Source: Coffea arabica
Taxonomy: Eukaryota > Streptophyta > Magnoliopsida > Gentianales > Rubiaceae
Direction: 5' to 3'
Length of the DNA: 64,000 bases
NCBI RefSeq assembly: GCF_036785885.1
Contig: NC_092312.1
Span: forward strand, 10,744,001-10,808,000
This document shows, in pieces, positions 54,905 to 64,000 of the stretch (positions within the stretch are counted from its first letter, which is position 1; each line of letters starts with the position of its first letter). A program made the translations under genes and the position numbers. The notes under the pieces were generated by a model, which was not told where the DNA came from, did no database searches, and saw only the letters and a list, made by a program, of their open reading frames with translations.

Positions 54905-56011
54905 TTTTTGGAAAGTGTCCTAAATTGCAAATACCTATCAAAATTTCTGGCTGTTGGGCAGGGGGACATGGAAGGCTGCAACTTCAATGCCTGATCCCTT
55001 GTATTTTCTATCTTCTTTACTATAATAGTGCCATACTCGTGTACCCAAGTACTTATTTCTGCCTAGTTTTTGACCTTTTTTTTTTCCCGGAGGGGAAGAT
55101 GAAATAAAACAGTCATGTTATCCCTGCCATGGCCAGTTCAATATGGCGGTGAGTTTCGGTGCCATAATGCCCTTCCCATTGCCTGCATTAGTAAGCAGCG
55201 GAAGTACTCGCTTTTCCTGTGTTACAGTATTCTGGTAGAAACATAAATGCAAACAATAGAAAAATGTGGGATTTTCCCCACGTTTTGTAGCTATTTGACA
55301 CCTCTATCTCCATAAATACAATTATCTTCTTCACCCCAAAAAAAAAAAAAAAAAACCAAGAAAAAAAAAGTGGGTTTTTGGTTGGTACAAAAGGGGCAAT
55401 TGGAGTATATGACCTCAATGGTGGGCTAAGCTAACCGTTGGGAAAAGCCTAGCAAAGTGCTGTTTGAATGTCCCGCAAGAAAAGCATATACAACAGGATT
55501 GAAACCGGGAAACATGCATTCTGTACCTCGAAACACTTTCCTTGCTTAAGCAAGGTTTTAGCACCGAATCGATTTGGCTAAATTCTATCTTTAAGGGGAG
55601 CCTACCGTTCGATCTTTGATAGTTTGGTTTGGAGCCCATTTTTTGAAAGCACAATTGCAACAGAATTTTGTGGATCGATGAAAGATGTGGACGGTTTCTT
55701 GCTTCCTTTTTGTTGATTGGTGTTTTTTCTCCGGAGAGGATACAGTAGACAAGAACATTATTACCGTCACTATGGAGGATTAAAATCGATAAAATAAAAA
55801 AGCTAGCAAAGAGGGCTGGTAAAACATAACACAATTTACATATAGCATTTTGATGTTGGGATTCAACAGTGTCTAATGCTAACATATTTAAATTTGAAAA
55901 CACTTGTATATATCACTGTCAATCAATTATAACAGCAGAAGGGACGAATTTATACTTCCTAACTGAATAAAAACAATGCAGCTTCTTCGTCCTCTTCACT
56001 GAGTAACTTTT

Positions 56012-58958
56012 TTATACTCGCTTGGTCGGCCCCAGCTCAACGTCCTTGATGCCTCCATTGGGATAATCAGCTTCTGTCACGTACCTGGACCAAAACCAGT
56101 GCTGCTTCCAGACCATATGCATCTCTTCAATTGGTATGTTCTTGGTCTCAGGCAAGAAGAAGTATATGAAGATGGTCATTATCAAGACAAATCCCCCAAA
56201 GAAGAGGAACAGCCCAAACTTCATGTGACAAAGCATATTCAAGAACACTTGGGCCACCAGAAAAGTGAAGAGCATGTTCACTGAAACGTTAACACTCTGA
56301 GCAGCAGACCTGATCTCAAGTGGGAAAATCTCACTAGGCACCAGCCATCCAAGGGGTCCCCAAGACCAAGCAAATCCAGCGACGTATATGCATATGAACA
56401 GCACCACCACAACTGCATACCACTTTGGTAAATGGCCAGGTTCTCCATTGACACCAAACTTCACACCGATGCAAATTGACACGATGATCTGCAAATCAAG
56501 CAAAGTTATTCAAGTGTTAAAACCAGAACCAGAACCATTTTCGATTCCAAAAGAGAATTAGGCATTAATTGGGTGGTTTTTTTTTGGTTGGGGGGGGGGG
56601 ACGCGGGGTACCTGGCAGATGAGCATTTGTACGCCACCTTCAAGGAAAAGCGCTCTCCTACCCCATTTATCCACACCGTAAATCGAAACCATAGTTGCAA
56701 CAACATTCACAATTCCAGTAATTACAGCAGACATAAGAGAAGCGTTGCTTTTAAATCCAATTGTTTGGAAAAGGACAGGAGCATAGAACATAATCACGTT
56801 AATCCCAGTAAACTGTTGAAAGAATGGAATGGCGATGGCCATCGTAAGTTGTGGCCTGTACTTCCTCTGCAAGATGTTCCTCCAGGGGTGTTCCACCATC
56901 TTGGAGGCCTCACTAGCTGCAACCAAGTCATTGAACTCTTCATCAACGTTGTCAGTACCCCTGATTCTTATCAGCCTGGCTTTGGCTTCATTTGTTTGTC
57001 CGCGTTCGATCATTGAGTTAGGTGTCTCCGGAAGGATTAGTGATCCAACTGTTATGATCAGGGCCGGCACCATTGCACCTCCCAAACTTAGTCGCCAACC
57101 CCATCCACCTTTAATTTTTGCAAAGAAGTAATTCAACACATTTGCCACCAGAATACCAATCGTGATGGACAATTGAAACCCAATGTTCAATGCGCCTCTG
57201 TACTTGTAGGGAGCCATTTCAGACAGGTACAAAGGCACAGACTGTAGAAAAGAAAACCAGTAAAAATGTCAATTTCATAACCGCTAGCTAACTTTTTACT
57301 CCTATATTTTCATCATACATTAAAATCACTGGAAAACAGATTCAAAAATGTCAAAAAAAAAATATAAAAAGGATGCCGTGGTCTAAGGGACCTCATGTTC
57401 TTGTCGTACTTCGAGGAGGAGGAGGACAATTTTATAATTGAAGCCAAGAAAAACAGAAAAGGGGCCTTTCATTTTCAAGTCAATTTGTCACTTTTTGCAA
57501 ATATTAAACGCCGTTGCCATCACTGGTAACTAAGGTGGGGAGATGAGGGCCCTCTGCAGAAGTCATATGCGAAGAAAAACGTGCACACCTACAAGTACCA
57601 CCCAACCATTTACCAGGAGAAAAAAATGGTAGTGTTCCATTTTTTCCACAACCAGAAAAATGATGGATTGCTATTTTATTCAACTGAGTCGACCCCATGA
57701 AAGACTCGACTGAAAAATTCTACAGCTCATCAAATCTTGAATTTATACCAGTGTAGGTGGCGTAGCAAAATCAAGCGAAATAGCCAGCCTAATTTTAGAA
57801 TTAGACGAGTAGATTAGTACTCATCATAGTGGCCAAATTCCATTGCTGTCCTGTGTGTCAATAACTTAACATACTTAAATCGCATGATCTGTGGACAAAA
57901 AGAAACTCCGAATCAGATCTGGGACACACAGCTTTTTGACCAACAACTTGTAAGTTCGCAAGTCAATTTTTGGTTCAAAACCTCTATACTAACCATACAA
58001 GGAACAAACCAAAAACTGAAAAAAAAAAAAAAAAAATCTTGAGACAGCCAAACAAGCCCTCAAAATTAGAAGATGCGAATTTTTAGAAAAAGGAATTTTT
58101 TTTTAAAAAAAAAAGGTTCTTTGTTCCGTATAAACAACTCATACCACATCAAAACAAAACAGACCAAGGTGCCATCAAAACATGCAAATCTCTTTATCCG
58201 AACCCAAAGAAAGCAAAGAATTCCACAACTTTTGTTTTGCACACCAAACGCCGAAACTCCGAAACTCACACTGAAAAAAGGAAGTAAAAGAAAGGTTGAT
58301 TTTGTTCTCGAGTAAAAAAGAGAATCTGCACTATATTATTACCTGATTGGCAAATCCAATACCAAAACCAAGGAGAATACGACCGACAATCAGCATCCAA
58401 ACCTTCCGAGCAAAGCCATTGAGCAAAGCCCCGGCGAGAAACAGAACTCCCCCGAAAAGCATTGACAACTTTCTCCCCATTTTCCTGGTCACAATTGAAG
58501 CCACAAGGGATGAAGCCAGTGCAGCCAAGTACAAAGATGACGTGAACATGGTTAGAGTTTCACTGTCAAATTTGCAGTACTGGTTTGTTGACTTGTCATT
58601 ATTCTTTTTGTCATATACTGATCGGAAGAACTTATGCAGAAACGAATCCATGGTTGTCACGCCACCTGCATCAATATTCAGTCCAATCCATGATCAGTTA
58701 AAATCATAATCAAAACTAACAAAATTTTAGTCTTCAAATAAGGAAAAAAAGAAAAAGAAAAGAAAGAAAACAGTTTTGGGAGGGGTTATGTTATTTTTTC
58801 CAGTAGGACATGGATAAATGCAGACCTGAAATACCAATATCGTAACCGAAGATCAATCCACCCATGGCTGCAACGACGCATGTTACGGTAACAAAAAGAG
58901 TAAGGTTTCCGGGATATGCTTTCCCTCCGTCGGGACCTACGAAGCCACCTCCGGCCAT
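56012..58958 (-). CDS. STP12: Hexose/H+ symporter, sugar transport protein (STP) family
   Basis: Plasma-membrane monosaccharide importer of the major facilitator superfamily. Four minus-strand exons: 58826-58958, 58343-58665, 56612-57241, 56012-56488 (1,563 bp, 520 aa), all GT-AG and in frame. Features: short cytosolic [19 protein letters not shown]1 with [16 protein letters not shown]; an extracellular lid loop with a Cys (NQYCKFDSE); RKMGRK between TM2 and TM3; [11 protein letters not shown] in the central loop; [17 protein letters not shown] in TM7; [31 protein letters not shown]; and [13 protein letters not shown] at the C-terminal sugar-transporter signature. Length matches STPs. The STP1/STP12 clade is clear, the single ortholog less so. 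Neighbouring VAP4- and MYB102-like genes favour STP12 (At4g21480, recalled). Intron 2 is 1.1 kb. Confidence 0.93.
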
Positions 58959-59163
58959 GTTTTGGCAGTTCTTCGAAGCCCAACCAACTCTACAATATTA
59001 TCAACACAAGTTATGCAGAAACAAGTTTCTCACAGAAAAAATTGATGAAGGGCTGATGGAGAGAAGGACTAATATAGTATAAGGGAGACCAGAAAGAAAT
59101 ATAGATGTGACAGCTTAGAAAAAGGAACCAGTAATGGGAGGTCTTGCAAGGGAGTTGTAGGGA

Positions 59164-59173
59164 GTATATATAG
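59164..59173 (-). promoter_or_regulatory. TATA box of the STP gene
   Basis: CTATATATAC on the minus strand, 206 bp upstream of the start codon, implying a 5' UTR of about 170 nt. Confidence 0.55.
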
Positions 59174-59796
59174 ATGGAAAGAGTGTGCAAGTATTTCGTA
59201 AGCCGACGAGAATTTAGCTGTCAATAAAAAGATGAAGGCCTATTTTATCGTATTTTATCAGATTAAACCATTCGTCCCAAGGATTATAATTATTATGGTA
59301 ATAGAATTATCTTGGGTTAGTATACAAGACAAGTGGACCCAAAGCAAAAGGAAGAAAACAAAAAGTCCTTAATTGTAACGGTACTAAAGAGTATCTTTCA
59401 ATATTCTTTGTCCAATTGGGATGTAAAAAATTGGGTAATGTTTGGCTTAATTTTGTGGCATTGCGATGTGGATAAGATATGAACCGAAAGATCAGACTTC
59501 TACCGTCCAAGTAATCATAGATCTTTTACAGTTCATAGGACAGTGGGAACTCGGATTTCGGAGAGTTGCTGCAAATTGCAAAGTGAAGCTGGGAAGTTGC
59601 CATCTTGGATTTGCTGGCACGGACACATCAGTGTTTAGTCATCGTGCTTTTTTTTTTTTTTTTTTTTTATCTTTATCTTTCAAAGTTGGGAGTGGACTGA
59701 AATCTAAAAGTCTTCACATAAAAAAAAAAAGTTGTTTTTCACAGGGACTTTTTTTTTTTTCCTTGTACTTCTTAGTTATAAAGGCCTTAAGGAGGG

Positions 59797-59898
59797 TGTG
59801 TTTGAATTATAATTTTTTAAAATTTTTATAAAAAATATATTATAGTAATTCAAGTGCATTAATAAAGAGAGGTAGGAAAATTGCAATCCAAACGCAAA
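59797..59898. mobile_element. Short GTTTGGATTG-family MITE
   Basis: Left TGTGTTTGAATTATAATTTT and right AAAATTGCAATCCAAACGCA form inverted ends around about 100 bp of AT-rich sequence. No ORF. Confidence 0.55.
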
Positions 59899-61249
59899 CT
59901 TCAGAGTGCGTCAACATCACTAGTGGATTAAAGAGAGGTAGGAAAAGCTAAAAGCTTTTGCAGAGCTGGAACTTGTTGTAGGCTCTTAATGCATTGACCT
60001 CAAATCACGAAGATTTGGATGACTCGAAAATCTTAGGTTCAAGTTCAAGCTAATTTATGTGAAAATGCTATACTATACTAAGCGATATGATCTAAGCAAC
60101 AAAAATAAATTAAGAGATTTCCAACTTCTTGATTTTAGAAATTTCATATTTGTGCCTATCCTATATAAATATTGTCATTTTTAGTCACTTTTTAGTAGAT
60201 AGACTAAAAAAAACAAAGGGTCCAAGATTAACTGTTAATATCTCTACTAATTAATTAAATTGGGTTTTAGAGGTTGACAGATTGGACTTTAAGAAAAGAC
60301 AGGAAAAAGAAAACAACAGAGGATGGATAAACAAATTAACGTAGAAGCATGGGAATGGAAAGAAATTTATGATTTGGATTAACTATTAATCACTATTGAG
60401 GAAGTTAAGCATACTAGAACTATAACATCTCGGTGGGAGATATGACTCCTAAAATTCCCCGAAAGCAGTGCATGTACATGTAGGAAATGGATTATGCTGA
60501 GTCATCAAAATCACTGTCCACCTAATTTTCACCTTTATCTTTGTTTGGATAACGTCGCAGTTAGTGGCACAGATTTCCCAAACGTGACTCTCTTCAACTC
60601 CTTTCCTAAAATTGAAAAAATTCGGTGCCATCATGTCCATCAAAGCACACGCTTTCTTATACCAAAAAAAAAAAAAAATTTTTTTAATAAATAAATCAAT
60701 GCACACGCTAGGCATTTCCCTAATCATAACGACTATTGTCTATATTGTGTAAGACATAATTCTCTTGTGTGGATTACCATTTACACGTCCATTTGGTATC
60801 ACAAAAACAATTTCAGTTGCATCGCCAAAAAAACAAAAAAAAAAAAAAGAGAAAGATCTTCACATGTTATGGAAGTTGGACCAGCTTGAAACTATTATAA
60901 GGTGTATAATGAAAAATCATCAAATTAATTTCATCAATACACATTAGGGAATAGTTCATCACCTCAAGTTTTTCTTTTCGTAAAGTGATCAAAGTCTTGA
61001 AAAAATTTTCAATTCGAAGATTGCCAAAAATTTTAACAAACATTCTTCTTCTTCTTTTTCCTTTTTTTTTTTGTTGCATTTTTCTATTGGAGAATCAAAA
61101 AAATAAAAGTAAATTACAGCTAGTTCTTTGCAAATTTTATGCACCACCACTTGCCTAATGTCGAACCTCACCATATATGTCTGTGGGACGGGACTCTTTG
61201 CAATGGCAAAATACAGTTGATAGCTTAGAGTTGACTTGAAATTAATTGC

Positions 61250-61428
61250 ATGTGTTTAGATTGCCAATTATTCCATTTTCTTTACACCTTATTTGCATAC
61301 ACTGATTTGCTTGCATCATCAACACATTTTTCAATTATCTTTTTATTTTACGTATATCATATCAAAAAAGTGTTACGTTACTTTTTTTTTCACAAAATTA
61401 TCTCAAATAATTTACAATCCAAACACAT
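61250..61428. mobile_element. GTTTGGATTG-family MITE, best preserved copy
   Basis: ATGTGTTTAGATTG at the left and CAATCCAAACACAT at the right are inverted over 14 bp with one mismatch. The 179-bp interior matches 599-741 (ATCATCAACACATTTTTCAAT, CATATCAAAAAAGTG). Non-coding; target duplication not visible. Confidence 0.65.
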
Positions 61429-61724
61429 AATTTCACATAACTCGTTATGTCTTAAACACATAGATGTTTAAATGTCTGCATTTTTTTTTAATCATAGTGT
61501 TGTAGTACATTATAGCATCTGTTGTGTTAGTGTTGTACATCATATTATATATGGGGCAATTAGACTGATTATTTATCCATAGATGTGCTTGGGTTTTCAG
61601 GTTATAGTCACGCTGTCTATTACTACTTCATTCTACTTAATTATTCTATCAAACTAAGTAGAAAAATGCAAAGGTTAGTCAAATTGATGAAAGGTATCAA
61701 GATTTAAAGCACATGCATTATCTC

Positions 61725-61948
61725 AAGCTTGACAGGTTCCTCTTCTTTAATGCAATATATGATTAACAAAGTGGAGCTACCAGTTTCTAAACTAAAACCA
61801 AGTGGTAGCAGCATGATTTAATTTGGTGTTTACTGAGTGGGATCACAATAGACCGCCCACTTGAACATTTTGCGCTGTCAATTGATGTATGTATGATTTT
61901 CTTGAAGAAAAGCTTGACAGGTTCCTCTTCTTTAATGCAATATATGAT
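61725..61948. repeat. Perfect 39-bp direct repeat
   Basis: The 39 bp starting AAGCTTGACAGGTTCCTC and ending GCAATATATGAT occur at 61725-61763 and 61910-61948 without a mismatch, 185 bp apart. This indicates a recent local duplication. Confidence 0.85.
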
Positions 61949-64000
61949 GTTTACGCAGTTTCCCTGTCCTGATGTCCTCTTCCAAGTTCCATGGCAGAAA
62001 GAAAGCAACTGCATTCTGGTAAAAGCTTGCATCAACCAACCACAGGAAAAAAAAAAAAAAAAAAAAAAGTGGGACAAAACTCCAAACTTCGCATCACCAT
62101 TTACAGGAAAAATAAAAATCACGAAGCAATGGGGCCACGTTTAATCACCTCCAGCCCTGCATTTAGACCTGGACGTCTTGTCCCAGCCTGCGAGTCCCAC
62201 TACAGTTTAATTGCTTTTTTTTTTTTTTTCTGGAATAGAAGACTCGTCGGTCCCGCTGACACCATCCCCATACACCAGGAGCAGAGCAGGTCCTTTTCCT
62301 GACCGTTGAAATTACGTTTTAGACTTTGATACTACAGTCTGAGGATCAGGTTATTCATCATTCAATAAAATGTAAACGATGTTAATTATTTCTCAAGAGG
62401 TGAACAGTGAATCAGAATTAAGATTTCAAGGAAATTTACATATTTTATACTGTCAAACACTGGATTGGGCAAAAACATATCTTTCACTTACCCAAAGATA
62501 TGTGAGTTCTGAATAGGCATATTTGCATGCAGATAACCACAATGAAACGGGAATTTTTGATTTTAAACTTCTGAATTATGTACAAAAAGAAAAGGCAGGC
62601 ATTTATTGGCCTGCCGCTCAAATATGCCGGAAAATTTTTAGCGGTGGTTTTCAGAATTCAACCATGGTGGCTTGACTTGAGCCTAAAAAATAAAATACTG
62701 GTCAACAATTTTCATTGGACGTCCCACTTAACTCAAATTCTGCTGCGGTGGTATCAGGTATGGAGTAGCATTTACTATTCCGCCGCACGGGCGTCTGTTT
62801 CATCTCCTTCACCCCAAGTTTTGCCTGATCCTTTTTATTTTTGGTGCTTGCTATTGAAAATCTTGGCTCTTGAGGTAATGGAAAAGACAAGAAAAGATTT
62901 TTTTTTTTTTTTTAAAACAATCTGTTTCTTTTTGTTTTCTTTTTTTGGGTTCTCCAGTTTATCCCAATTTTGGTCGAGTTTTAATGAGCAATCGAGTTTA
63001 AGCATTTGATGTCGATTCCTAGCTTAACCAGTTGAATCGAGCAATCGGTTCTGAACTTGTACTAAAAAAAAAAGTGCATTTCCTAAGAAGAAGTTAAAAT
63101 GCAGAAATATTTTTTTTCCTTTTGGGTTCTTCTAAAGGGCCAATTTTGTTGTTTGAGATGCAATATACACTCAACATTTCATTGCGTTCTTTCTATTTAA
63201 AACCTAATTTCACTTTACGAAGAAGCCAGCTGCGAGAACCAAGAGCTACCGAACACCTATCAGGCAAAAAAAACTTTTTGTCATTAAAAATCATGTTCTG
63301 TGCTATTTCACTAAATTCGTTACTTGGGGAAAAAAAATACGATAGATTGATGCTTTTCTTTTGTAGCAAAATAGATCGGCATCCTGATTTAGTCCCCAGT
63401 GTATCATGGCGTAATATTGAGTATACTTTCTAGGCTCAAAAGTAGCAAAAAATGTAATTGGAGACTACAAATTAAGTTGTGTTTTTTTTTTTATCACCTT
63501 TAGAGATCCAAATGCATATTGCTTTACATTAATTAGGGACTAGCCTCATGCAGAGGCAATTATGATCCAAATAATTTATTCTAAAGTTATTGATATCTTA
63601 ATTAATCGATTGACATTTTGTCGATGATTAATTATGTAGTACTCCATCAACAAGACAGTAGTCATAGGCTAGAAGTTCTCTTACTCTAAATACTTTGTTA
63701 GAATAGACCAAAAAAGAAGGCAGCAGGAAGAAAAGAAAATACACGGGATTAATTTCTATTCGATAATAATGGCTAGAGATAAATTATTTAGATTTTCATT
63801 GCTTAATATATGTTGTTTGTACTTACTATTTGGTTTAACATAACATAGAAAAGGATTAATGGTGAATTGAGGGACCATTTGTGCTATACTTCCTCTGAAA
63901 GAACATAAAACAGGTAAGCCTATAAGTTTGCTTTCTTACTATGGACGGTTTAACCTGAAAGCTCAGCTCTACGTATGTCTATGTGGGTTGCGCAAGAAAA

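Larger units (their letters stand above)
50000..56011. other. Intergenic region between DUF3774 copy 2 and STP
   Basis: Apart from an orphan signal-peptide exon (50752-50853), no gene was recognised. It carries GTTTGGATTG-family repeats (50600, 51937), a G-run, AT/CA/CT microsatellites and a hAT-like MITE (54299-54850). ORFs at 52933-53196, 53727-54026 and 55415-55903 have no recognisable domain. The last overlaps the expected STP 3' UTR. Confidence 0.5.
59174..64000. other. Gene-free right end of the window
   Basis: AT-rich DNA with two GTTTGGATTG-family MITEs, a 39-bp direct repeat and many homopolymer runs. The ORF at 62578-63009 and others have no recognisable domain. Confidence 0.5.

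Noticed and set aside
55415..55903. 162-codon minus-strand ORF downstream of the STP gene
   Set aside because: No recognisable domain and irregular composition. It lies where the STP 3' UTR is expected, so it is most likely chance.
62578..63009. 143-codon plus-strand ORF
   Set aside because: Ends in a poly-Phe run from a T-tract and has no recognisable domain.
1..64000. CRISPR arrays, rRNA genes, bacterial-type operons
   Set aside because: No regularly spaced repeats with unique spacers and no rRNA sequence. Intron-containing genes show this is plant nuclear DNA.

Overview
The window is nuclear DNA from a flowering plant, almost certainly a eudicot. Genes carry short GT-AG introns, the intergenic DNA is AT-rich and full of small transposons, and every recognised protein belongs to a plant family. 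A woody asterid such as Rubiaceae/Coffea is only a guess.

Layout. 1-3362 is repeat-rich and has no gene, but opens with a terminal-inverted-repeat transposon (56-960). 3363-13134 is a full-length, GC-rich Ty3/gypsy LTR retrotransposon of the Tat lineage on the minus strand (two RNase H domains, no chromodomain). Its 560-bp LTRs differ at only 2 positions. Its gag-pro-pol frame is broken by two single-base-type frameshifts. Between pol and the 3' LTR it carries an additional gene on the OPPOSITE strand (4364-6573) with its own TATA box and at least one intron. 13135-22253 is gene-poor and holds a long-armed MITE and a clean SINE.

22254-58958 holds seven genes. In order: an R2R3-MYB of the MYB41/74/102 group (minus), a mitochondrial-type PAP/bisphosphate phosphatase (minus, 9 exons), a DUF3774 wound-responsive small protein (plus), a probable chloroplast protein (plus, 2 exons), a VAP4-type MSP-domain protein (plus, 7 exons), a second DUF3774 gene (plus) and an STP-type hexose/H+ symporter (minus, 4 exons). 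All exon junctions given keep the reading frame and use GT-AG sites. From memory, this order mirrors two Arabidopsis chromosome 4 segments (At4g05060-05100 and At4g21440-21480), which would make it an ancestral microsyntenic block. The genes are not an operon. What several share is a stress, wounding or osmotic theme.

Small transposons fill the intergenic space. Several have exact target-site duplications: two hAT-like MITEs (42207-42546, 54299-54850), a long-inverted-repeat MITE (15160-15600) and SINEs (17982-18149 plus strand; 36174-36381 minus strand with an 18-bp duplication; 27793-27984 with a diverged one). A family of short elements ending in GTTTGGATTG-like inverted repeats occurs at least six times. 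An orphan signal-peptide exon (50752-50853) with a perfect splice donor may mark a small secreted peptide gene that has lost, or hides, its second exon. 59174-64000 has no recognisable gene.
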